Origin: Ciona intestinalis
Taxonomy: Eukaryota; Chordata; Ascidiacea; Phlebobranchia; Cionidae
Reading direction: 5' to 3'
Assembly (NCBI RefSeq): GCF_000224145.3
Contig: NC_020170.2
Coordinates: forward strand, 882,914 to 946,913
Length of the DNA: 64,000 nt
Shown: positions 37,770 through 48,900 of the stretch, piece by piece
Layout of the letters: each line of letters starts with the position of its first letter
Position numbering within the stretch: the stretch's first letter is position 1
Made by a program: the position numbers and the translations under genes
Notes under the pieces: generated by a model
What the model saw: the letters and a program-made list of their open reading frames with translations, nothing else
The model's database searches: none
Told to the model about the DNA's origin: nothing

Positions 37770-40700
37770 ATGGTTCTTATGGCTGATCTTGATTTACGCG
37801 CCCCTACTGTCCAGGTAAGCAAAAGTTTGACAGTTTTTTTAACTACTGTTGCATATCGATGATTTTAAATATATGTATATCTGTGTAGTCTATACGTAAC
37901 ATGTAGCACTGTATTCAACTAACTTAAAGAACAAGAATCAGTTGTTGATTTTAATGTTGACTTTTTTTATAATGTAAAATGTAAATCAAACGATTTTCGT
38001 TATCGTTGTGGTTGGTCGTTTACGTTTAATGCAACAATCAACATAGTTTAAAATACCAACACAAGCGTAATATATTGTTGCTATGGGATATCAATATTTG
38101 TTTGCATTTTTTATCGTATGCGCTAAAACGAAAATTATGCCTTTTATGGCAGAATAAAGCCGCAGCGTTCCTAATATTAGACCTGCGTATTCAAGTATAG
38201 TTAAACGCTTCTCAGATTTCTTGGAGAGGTTGCTTAATAGTTTTCAATGTCCACACTCCGAACTTTCACTCATATACCAACATCCCAGGTGCGCAAAGTT
38301 GTCGGGGTTATTAAATGTGTATACGCCTTACCCGCTAACGGAAGTGATCGTCAACCTCGCGCGGCCCACGAAAATAAACATGTTTTGAGAACAATAAGTT
38401 AAAACAAAATTATCGCCCATCAGTTGCCACGCGCGGTACCCAAAGCGGTACTTTGTAAGCGAAATTTCTCGCCAATTGATTGTGATGAACAAAAGCGATG
38501 GGTGCTTCGTGTGCTTTACGTATAGTTATGTAAGAACTTGTCAACATTGTTGCATTTCTGGTTGATTTACAGTGATTGGGAATCTAAATATTCGCATGTT
38601 TTGGGTCGCTTTGATATGTCGGCCTTATTAGTAATTTCAGCTTTGAATTTGGAGGTAATTGGGGGGAGTAAAGTTTCCTCGTATATACGCTTAACAACCA
38701 TTATAACCTAATAACACACCTGCTGTACAGCCAAGGTGGTAAAGGATAAACTTGAACGACAATGAACCACACGCAGCCAAATCGGCGCTGTATGGCAAAC
38801 ACCGTTGCACTTGCAATCAGTGAAAGACGTGGCCGCCTAAGCTTGACAGCCGGCGACCGCCAAATGTTTGCATGCGTCTCGGCCACACTTGCACACTTCG
38901 AAAGTAAACCGAACTTCCTCTGTTTGTTCCAAATCGGTCACTTTCGTGTTTTTATCGCGTTTACGATTTACTAAATGCCGTTTCACCGGGAAGCGACTGT
39001 TGGCAAGTCACTGGCCTTGGTTTTAATAGATCACAATGCAGTGCCATGTGCAAAACACTGATATTAGCCTTGTAATAATATACAGACGTCGCGTCTGTCG
39101 ATAATATATATTACTTCTGTTAATAATTTCCAGCGTCGCAGCTGTATGGGAGATTAGGCCGTGTTTACGCAGATTGCAGTGAAATTCTCGTAATCGTTGA
39201 TACGACACGAGCTTGTTGTCCCGATGTCTGTGCATAATGAACTCTCATTTGCAAACTCCGTCTGTGCCCTTCACCGCAATTAAGCCATCGAGGTGCCGGG
39301 AGTCAGTACACTGCCGCGAACCCTCGCCACAGCCGTGCTAGATAACGAAACGCAATCGTTGTTCCCCGTCAAGTGCAAACAATTATGTCAATATAGTTAA
39401 CTGATAAAACGAGACGATAATTTACTGCGGCTCTGGTGATCATGGGAGCAGCGTCACGCAAGCACGTCGCGACTAGACTCTGATCCCTTTTCGTGGCTTT
39501 CGCGAAAATATAAAAGAACCGAATGTGCATGCAAGATTAACAGAAATCCTTTTTTAGGCCGCATCGTATGAACGTGATAACAGAACGAGTAGCTCATTAC
39601 TCGATTCTCGACCCACTGCCCAACCAACGTCGTGGGGAAATTATTTCCGAGCAGCAAGACGATACGCGCCATATTGTCCAAGTTGGTCACCCCCGAAAAA
39701 CAGATATTTCAGCGGATTACCTGTAAGTATACTTACCACCATATTACAAAGCTTGTCCATGTGAAACAACCACGGTCATTAATCATGTACCACTGGTATG
39801 CTAAGGCAATCGAAATTTTTATTATTAAAAAATCTATAAATGATGACACCTATATACTGCTACAGCCCCGCTGCTGTGAGAAAACGCACGTAATACTAGG
39901 TGTAGACATTTTAACTATATCAGCACCACCTGTTGCGTTTATATATACATATATATTATACACCACCTGGAGTATTAGTAAGGTGGAGAAAGGTGGAACA
40001 CCTTTTCATTTCATTTTCTTGTCCTATTTAGTAAAAAAAAAACGAAGAACATTTAAAGAATTATAAAATCGTATCATCACGGCACCTATAGACCGTTGTT
40101 AACTGTTTAAAATACGATTAGGATATTTAAATAAGATGTGCTTAATGTGTCTCGTTTTCCCCCACCCTGTATTATATACCACCTGTAATATATTAACACC
40201 TATTCTATACACTTTTCATAAGAGGGTAATATATACAATATATGATACTGTAGGGTAAGATCGTATACCGTTAGCTCCCAAATCTCCTATTTTCTGAACA
40301 CTTTTTAAACAATTAACAACGCTTTCATAATCGCAGAGCTATACGTTTAAAAATTCTGTAAATATTCTTTGTTTACTAACGAATGAGACAGGAAAAAAGA
40401 ATAAAAAGTTGTCCCTTCTCACCCCAACCGCATTCTTATACAACACGATCTTTAATTACAACAATATCATTTTATTTTTTAGTCATCATCCAACGACAAC
40501 GAAACATTGTGTACGAATTACAAAACGTTTCAAACTGGAAAAACACAAGATCCCCGGTCATACGTCGAAGGTTAGTGATGTAAAAAGTTTGTCACCCCAC
40601 TATATGCAATATTAGAGATAATTGAAATATGGCGTAACCGATAGAATATAAATGCTACAGCAAATCTAAAAAACAGTGTATTTGAAAAAAGTGACTAATG

Positions 40701-43700
40701 GTGCTGTCAGTTGTTGTTGAAATATGTAGCGCATTGGTTAAATTGGATCACTTTTTAAATTCTTAGAGTTAGCGCTGACATTGTCCAAAGGACTTTTATA
40801 CCAACATTGCAACAAATTTTGACTTAAACAGGAATGTCCGCTGCTGACCATCGGGAACTTGCTCGTCGATTCGCAAACCAAGTAGCTGAAAGGTTACCAC
40901 GTTTAAACTTCGCAACTAAAGACGAACATGATATGCGAAATATTAAGACATCACCCACCAAAACTGGATTTGCTGGACGCCTGGTATTGTCAAGCAAAGG
41001 AGAAAAAAAGTAAGTATGTCCGAACAAATGAGAGGCAGTTCTTTTTATCTACAATAAGATTAACAGAGTGTTTTTTTTCTGTATTTAAAGCTATACTCGG
41101 CTCCTTTAAAACACATTTGTACGGAATAATACTTTATATCTATAATACCGAGATAACTATAATACGTGTTTATAATTTAGGTATAAAGTTTTATTGAAAC
41201 AATTTGTTTGAAATTTTATACCTAAGCCGTAAATTTACATAATTTTTCTTTAGATATCTTTGCGAAAACTGCGACCGTTGTTTTGCCGACCCTAGCAACC
41301 TTCAACGCCATATCCGCCAGCAACACGTGGGCGCAAGAGCGCATCCATGTCCAGAATGCGGGAAGACGTTCGCTACATCTTCTGGACTCAAACAGCATCA
41401 GCATATACATAGTAGTGTGAAGCCTTTCACGTGTGAAGTGTGCCACAAATCCTACACACAGGTAAGTTTTTGCTAAGAAAATACACTTACATAAACATAA
41501 GTCTATTCAATTTAGTAATATCCTAAATTTACCTTGAAAATGTTAATTTGCTTTACAGTTTAGCAATCTCTGTCGACATAAGCGCATGCAGGCGAACTGT
41601 CGTGCTCATATGCGATGCCAAAACTGCGACTCCCTATTTCCGAACATCAGCTCACTAACGAAACACCGGCGATTCTGTACTGGAACGGCCAACGGCAGCA
41701 CGACCAAGTAAGCATTATATAAAACTCTTTTTTTTATTAATAGTTATAACTCTGTTTTACCTTTGTCGTGACTGAACATTTTATAACTTGTCTTATTTTT
41801 TCAATAGAAATCCCACAAAAGTTGGGAATGGTGCTTCTATGGCAGCGTCACCCAAAACTGAATCAAATTCAAGTCGACAATCTTCTCCACAAAGTGTTGG
41901 TATGTAAACTCTATTTGCCAACCTATTTTTCAGTCTGAAATCTAACTAAACCCTTTTAAATGTAATAAAATTCAAATTTTTATATTACCTTTACTAAGAT
42001 TAATAATATAGTTTTGCATAATGGTTGCAAACTCTTTTTTTTGAAAAAATGCAAATAAAATTAATTTTACCAACAGAGTCTCGTGCTTGCGAATGGAACG
42101 ATACAACAAAAGGTCAAATTTCGAAAGCTGTCGAAGCCGAATGGTCCGAACGACTTCGCCGCTTATACGCCATGGCAGCAGAGTCCAGCACACGTGGTCT
42201 TGGGTCTGAAATGCGGATGAACCAAACCCGAAAAAATTCTTACTTCTGCCATGCGGAAAAAAACGGCGAACCATTCGTTCGCTCGAAAAGGGGTTTTGCG
42301 GACGCACAAGTTCAATGCAATAAGCCCAATGTTGATTCCACCATCGAGGCAACCACACAACGCACAACAACGTTCCCAATTGTGTTAAAGGCAAATTCTA
42401 CACGATTCTTACGTTCTTATGCTCTCCCTAACTTCAGCGCAACATCCAGACATGCCGCTGTCCAGTTTGATTCTTGTGAAAGTCTCAAGAGATCAACCAA
42501 TCAACTACCTTCTCCAACATCGCCGATCGACCGACCAAAAGAGAAAATTTGGAACCCACTGCTCTCCCCATCTCCAAACGCACCAAAACGTTTACCATCA
42601 TTCGACAGCTTCTCGCCGACAAATTTCCCTGCGGTAAAACCGAACCCCGCAGCCGCCGCTGTAGCTGCAGCTTATCTACTGTCCAGTAGCCAGGAGAAGC
42701 GCCACAGCACATTTTCAGTTGCCAACTTCTCCAAGTCTTACTCGAAACCTTTTAGTTTTGACATTCCCCTTGAACAACCTCGAGTTACTCCAGAACAGCC
42801 ACTTGACCTGAGCATGTCATCCACCGTGAAGAAAAACAACGATCAAACCACCAACAACACAAATCAACAAAGCGTGGAAAACCTCAACAAGTGGAAGCAA
42901 TCCCTCAGTTTTCTATACGAGGCTGGAAAACATTTTGGGTCCTCTTCATCGATTTCAAAGTTCGGCAACTTCAACCCGTCTCAATTTGCCACAGCTACAA
43001 GCGTACCAGCGTACCCACCGACAATGTACTCCGGCTTTTCTCTTCCAACAAGAGAGTCGTCATGGGCACCTCGCCCATTAAGAGAGTCAACCTGTTTCAC
43101 AGATACCGCTGCTCATAAATACCAGTTCCAACCAAACGCCATAGCTCCTTACTATCAACAATGCTTTGGGTTTGCACGGGAACGCTATACTTGCAAATTT
43201 TGCTTCAAAAACTTTCCCCGAAGTGCAAACCTCATCCGACACGAGAGAACGCACACCGGAGAGCAACCGTACACCTGTCAATACTGCGACCGAAGCTTTT
43301 CCATATCTTCAAACTTGCAACGTCATGTACGAAACATTCATAATAAGGTATGTTCCAATACTTTTATATCAAATTTATTTTTGTTACATGATTTATCTTC
43401 AGTTGATTCATTGTTAATATATTTTGTCCCCTTAAAAGTAAAATTCATGAGGATAAAAATAAGTCCTTTAAACAGGCTGCTGTTTTTTATTACAATAAAC
43501 GTAATAGTAAGGTGGGGGAAGATGGGACACCTTTCTCTATTTTCTCGTCCCGTTCAGTCGTAAATAAAGAATATTTTAAGAAATATATAACCTTATTTTC
43601 ACAACTCGTTACGTGCTAAAGGTGTCCCATCGTCCCCCGCCCCATTATATATTCCTATTAATAGTACAAGTGTGTATTACTTCAATCCTCTAATCATGCT

Positions 43701-44339
43701 TTTAACTTAATTTTCCTAGGAGAGACCATTTGAATGCCACTTTTGCGGAAGAGAGTTCAGTCAGCAGGCAAATTTAGACCGTCATCTCAAGCACCACGAA
43801 AAAAATGCTACTCAGTAAGTTTAAGCTCTTGCATATGAACGGCATATACAGCTCGGCAATCGAATTTTAACCCTATCTTTACCTTCCACAGTGAGAAAAC
43901 GCGCATGTATTCCGAGAACTCCTCATTTTACGAAGATGATGCGGAAGAAACGTCATACGGTGATACCTCTAAGGATGAAGGATTATATTCTTCATCGTCT
44001 ATCATTTCTAGCCAAACGAGTCCATGCTCATCATCTGGCCACTCCAGCCACATTTCTTTTCATCGGCGCACGTCCAGCACCTCTTCTTCTAACGATTCTG
44101 CTTTCACTTCTAACTCTCCAGTTGGCTGCCGTCCGGAGCCGATCGACTTCCGAATGGAGCAGTCGCTCTCTCCTGTTTTGCGACCCATCCGAAAACTTGC
44201 TGCCAATACTGATTGTGAAAGCGATGAATCAATGGAAATCTACTGCAGTCCAAATCTGAACGACAGTGCAGTAAAGAGTGCTACTGAAGGACTCATGCGT
44301 CTTGTAAATTCAGGCACACCAACTGTCATTCAAAGTTAA
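37770..44339 (+). CDS. Mecom-like: PRDM3/PRDM16 (MECOM, EVI1)-type zinc-finger transcription factor, paralogue 2
   Basis: Ten coding exons close in phase to about 912 aa: 37770-37814, 39558-39722, 40483-40570, 40832-41009, 41254-41461, 41559-41707, 41808-41899, 42077-43347, 43720-43814, 43892-44339. The second has no ATG and is easily missed; it is phase 0 at both ends, like the second exon of paralogue 1. Residues about 159-270 carry the four-finger cluster ([54 protein letters not shown] with Gln for the last His, SLTKHRRFC). A CtBP-type motif PLDLS lies near residue 549 (42799-42813). Three C-terminal fingers follow ([49 protein letters not shown]), then a Ser-rich tail. It lacks the penultimate exon of paralogue 1, and its central region is much shorter. 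Same family role is expected. No PR/SET domain is seen. AATAAA near 44899. Confidence 0.9.
39973..40178 (+). mobile_element. MITE copy 9, in the second intron of MECOM-type gene 2
   Basis: Starts TTAGTAAGGTGGAGAAAGGT, with the core CGTTGTTAACTGTTTAAAAT, and ends TTTTCCCCCACCCTGTATTA. Confidence 0.85.
40244..40433 (-). mobile_element. MITE copy 10, same intron
   Basis: Starts ACTGTAGGGTAAGATCGTAT and ends CCCTTCTCACCCCAACCGCA, about 65 bp after copy 9 and in opposite orientation. Its right end lies about 50 bp before the acceptor at 40481-40482. Confidence 0.8.
43504..43652 (+). mobile_element. MITE copy 11, internally deleted
   Basis: Starts TAGTAAGGTGGGGGAAGATG and ends CCCATCGTCCCCCGCCCCAT. 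It is about 150 bp because the central third is missing. It lies in the intron after NIHNK, the position paralogous to copy 7. Confidence 0.9.
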
Positions 44340-45932
44340 GCTGGATACTGCTTGAACTCAATACAGACACTGCTATTTCAGTGCGGTTTTACACCACTGT
44401 TACCTTTTTTGTTCCGAAAATCGAGCCACTCTTGCATGCAAGCAAATAAGTTGATGGCTGATTTTTTTATTTTTTATTCAACCTCTGTTCGAGACTGCAC
44501 ACCGTGTGTAATTTTACTTTCGGCAGCTTTGCGACAATTTGTCCCTGTTTATTTTACTCTCGCTTCAGTTGTTTTTGATCTTTGTTTTGAACTAAACGCA
44601 TATTCAGCTTAGCCTACGTGAACTATACAGTGCCGTGTACATATCCGAATACGAACATCGCGCGTGGAAATTAAATGCTTTAAAAACAAATGACTGGTTC
44701 TAAATATTTTAGATCCAACAAAGAGATTTAGGATCAATCACTTTAAATCGAATGCATAAAAGGAAAAAAAAGAATAAGCAAAGAAATTTACCTAGTTACA
44801 AGTCTAGTCCTTTTTGTTGGTCCCAATTATCGCTTTGTAAAACCAATGTTTATATTAGATATATAGATGAAAGTGGAGCAAAGCGTATTACCTGAACAAT
44901 AAATCTATAAAATAGAAAATGTGTTTATGTGGTAAAAATTAGAACCATAGAAATACTCTGGTAAAATTAAGTCAGATTTCTATGTAAAGGTTAACGTTAC
45001 GCTTTATTGAACAGAGATAGAAGATTTTTCCATTGTGAATTTCCCAAAGTGTGCGCAGTGGTTTTAGTTGTAAAGCCTTGTAAAATAAAAAGAAAGGGTG
45101 GAAAGAAGTAGAAGTCAAAACATTTTATCGTTATAGATAGCCTTTGTTGCTAGTAAAGATTCTTACCTCTAAGTTTTCTGACGGCTAAACGTAACTACTA
45201 TAACCTATACAACGACAACGTCAACGTCTAACCCCAAGCTGCTAACTAGTATAACCACTAATCCCTAACTAATACAGTAACAACCACTACTAACCTCAAA
45301 CACTTTCCACCAGCCTAATCTGTAATGTACGGTACCAAGGATTCTTCACTAGTGCCAACGTTTCTACACGAATATTTATGTATAATATTTTGTCATTTTC
45401 TTTTTACTATAATATCTGTATTCTTCTAGGATCACCTTGGTGGTGACTATTAAGTTCAGCACGCTTTTCTGACTTCTTTGATCTCTGTTTTCATCCCCAC
45501 TGCATCGTTTTTATTCTCTCGTGCTTACGAGTTACCACACTTTTCAACTTTGTGTATAATTTTTGTTTTTGGTTATAATTTGTATAACCCATTAATGACC
45601 GCTGGGTTGGAGCAAAGTTCGTAAATTGTCTTGCTTAAAGACACATAGGCCGATCAGTGTTAGTGAGTACCGCCGCTGAGCATCGAACCGGGGACACTTT
45701 GGTTTTCGATGCAGGCGCCTAAAACGCTGAGCCCCGTGCCGGACAAAAAATGTATTTAAATCCTGGTGGTAATTAGTTAATCAATGGTTTGCTGTAAAGA
45801 AATAGTACCTTATTTTTATTCTAATCCAGATTTGTTTTAACTAATAGTTTGTTTTTATTCAGATCTATTTATTGTTTGTGATATTAGAATTGAAATTGAA
45901 AATATAATTTTGCAAGTCACAAACATAAAAAT
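44340..45932. other. 3' UTR of MECOM-type gene 2 and upstream flank of IWS1
   Basis: A poly(A) signal AATAAA lies near 44899. The rest contains a tRNA-derived SINE (45470-45745) and, closer to IWS1, a possible acceptor (tttttattcag, ending about 45861) 70 bp before its start codon, suitable for a 5' exon or spliced leader. No other gene seen. Confidence 0.5.
45470..45745 (-). mobile_element. tRNA-derived SINE
   Basis: Read on the minus strand it starts with a tRNA-like head (CGGCACGGGGCTCAGCG as A box, GGTTCGATGCTC as B box). It continues into a body shared with the 52 kb copy (TGTCTTGC; CCATTAATGACCGCTGGGTT; GTGCTTACGAGTTACCA on the + strand). Confidence 0.65.
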
Positions 45933-48900
45933 ATGGATCCAGTTGATGATAATAATGAACCTCATTCTCCACAATCTGGATATTTGGAAGAGGGGGAAGG
46001 TGATGGAAGCTTTTTAGAGGAAGGACAGAATGATGAGCAGTATGTGGAACACAATTTAAATAGCTCGGAAAATGTCGAAACAGACAATGGGTTTGCTCAA
46101 ATTGAAGAAACTGTGGAGGATGGAGGCGAGGAAGATGAGGATCAGGAACAAGGTTTGGGAATTGAACAGAATGCAGAGTATGGTCAACTGGAGCAGGTTG
46201 TTGGTGAAGAAGAAAATGGTGATGATGAACAAGAAGAAGGAAACATCAGCGGTGAACTGATGGAAGGAGAGCAAAATGTTTCCTATGATTCGGTTGAAGT
46301 TGGTGAAGTGGAGAAAGAGGTGGGGGATGAAGGCGAAGAAGTTGCTTTTCACGCTGGTGAGGAAGATATTTTGGAAGAAGAAGTTGAGGGAGAGGAGCAC
46401 TTGGAGGAAAATGTTCAAGAGTTTGTTCATGAGGAGGGTGATCCTAGTGAGCAACAGGAGGAAGTGATAAATGAAGAGCATGATGTGATTGGTGAGGAGG
46501 TTCTTGAGGAAGAAGGTGAAGAAGTAGAAACTTATGAGGATGGTGGAGTCCATGATAGCTCTGCAGAGGTTAGAGAGGAAGGTTTCGAAAATGTGTCTTT
46601 CAATGAAGAGGCAACTAATGGTAAGTTTAAAAAGAAATTTTTAAGAATGTTGGAATAAAAAAAACAAAACATTTTTTGTAGTTAAAATGAACACTTCACC
46701 AATACTTGCTTTTAAAGTTGTTTAAGCTCATTTTAAATTGATATCTAGATGCTGGGAACGAAGTTACGGAAGATGCAGCTTTCGAAGAACAAGCTGAAGA
46801 AAAACTGAAAGAAATGAATGATGCAGAATTTGATCAGGTTCCTACATCAACAAATGACATGTAAATACCTCATTATTTTATTTAAATCTTAATGTTAGAT
46901 GTGCTATGCAGTTTGATTGGATTAAGGTTTTAAATATTCGGTCAAGAAAGTTGCTATGCTGCTAATGTGATGATCCTGGTTAAACGAATGTTTAAATTTT
47001 TGTTGAATTGATATGATTATGCATTTAGTAGATCATCTTCATCAAAAATGTTTTTATTGTTGTGTGTGGTCACTTCGATTTTATAAAAGGTCATTGGCCT
47101 CAAAGAGTAAATTATTAGATTGTGTTTAAATAAAGAATAATTACTATCTAGAATTGGTTAACATTATAAGTTAGCTTTGATAATGGACTATGCAAGGAAG
47201 AGAACCTACATTGTCTGTGGCAGTGTTATATACACTGGTGTAAAGTTACGGGGTTGCAGGGTTGCCTGGCAACCCTTTGATTTTCTCCATACTAATAATG
47301 CGTAAGGAATTACGTTCGACCAAACGAAGACGCCATTATTACTGCGAACAAACTTTGTTTACGTTCGTTAAAATATGTCAATATTTTAATTTGTCTCATC
47401 CCTAAGTATTTCTGAATACGTTTACGTTTGTATGAGCATTTAAAAAGCACATATTTAAACGGTTGCAAACCGAAAACATAGGGTTGCAAAGACTTCCTTT
47501 TTTTTCTGGTTTTTGCAACCCTAACTTTTAGTAAAACTTTACGCCTATGGTTATATACATTAAATAATGTCTTGCTTGTTAACGTACAGGTACGTGGATC
47601 AAGTTGATGCAGAAGATGTTGCTGAGGATGTTGTTGCTGAGGTTGGAGCAGATGAGAATGAGTATGAAGCTGCAGTGGAGGTGGAGGAGGGGATGCAAGA
47701 GGATGAAGTTGATGAAAATGTTGCAGAGCATGTAAGTGATAGTGATGAAGATCAAGAGGACACGGCAAGTGATGGAGTGAAACTTAGCCATGTGTCAGAT
47801 GATGACGAAAGAGGTGAGATTATCTATAACTTTAAGCATAACTTGTTTAGGATGGAAGAAATGTTGTAGGCCTAGTATGTAAAACACCCCGACCAATTTT
47901 GGTCTATAATTTGTGCTTAAACCAATTCATAATTGACGTTATTATTGCATACCTGGTCACCTGGACCCTGGTTATTTTGTTTGTGCATGCTTTATACAGC
48001 TCATACAGTTGATAATTGATATTGTAAATTCTTCCGGAAATTATATTTTGCTTTTCTTCAGCAGTGTGTTTCAATAGTTGTTACTTGCTGAATTGGTATT
48101 CCATTGCTACAATGCTGATAAAAGTAATTTAGAATTTAGATAATGACTAAAGCATCCTGTTTAAATAGCATTACACTTTCACTCATTATTATCAGGTTCC
48201 GATTTTGAAGAAAGCAACTCCCAAGTTAAAGCAACTCAAGATGAATCAGGTAATTTCATTTTTGTTACTTAAAAATGTATATGAAATGTATATTACAAAT
48301 ATTTTTTTTTAAAGAAGTATTTACTATGTAATGTGTTTATAATCTGGTGTATTATTTTGCAGTTAATCAAGCACAGATTGCGAAAATGTTCGACTCGGAT
48401 AGCGATGATGATGCTGCTGAAAATGGTAAGTTTGGACAATGTGATTGTATAAGTTATAACATAATTACACAATTTTAGAATGGCACAAATGCATGGCCTA
48501 CGCTACATAAGAATTATTTTTTGTAGAATGTCCGTTACTGTTTTTTGCTTAATTTTGTGAAATAATTTGGACATTTGATTATATTCAGTTCTGTGCCGTT
48601 TAAACAATGCTTGTGTTTTTTACTGTTATATAGGAAAATTACTTTACAATATCTGTATTTCCTCTTGCAGAGGGAGATCTGATCAATGATATTTTCGGGA
48701 AGAGTGATGATGAAGATGAGGAGTTCACTGGCTTCGGAGTGGAGGAAGTGAAGAAGAAAGATGAGAGAAGCAAGAGCGCTGTCGGAGCAATCAGCTCAGA
48801 TTCTGATGATGACAGTGAACCAACTCCAGCTGGAGGTAATAAAGGGCATTAAAGGGTTTTGTGATGTCCTATAACGGCAAGATACTAGTGCTGCATGTCA

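Noticed and set aside
39558..39722. PR/SET domain remnant in paralogue 2
   Set aside because: The [16 protein letters not shown] stretch faintly recalls the PR-domain SWLKY region, but the resemblance is too short and lacks the rest of the domain.
46056..46553. 165-codon frame on the minus strand
   Set aside because: It is the antisense shadow of the Glu/Asp-rich first exon of IWS1; acidic codons read backwards give Phe/Leu/Ile-rich frames.
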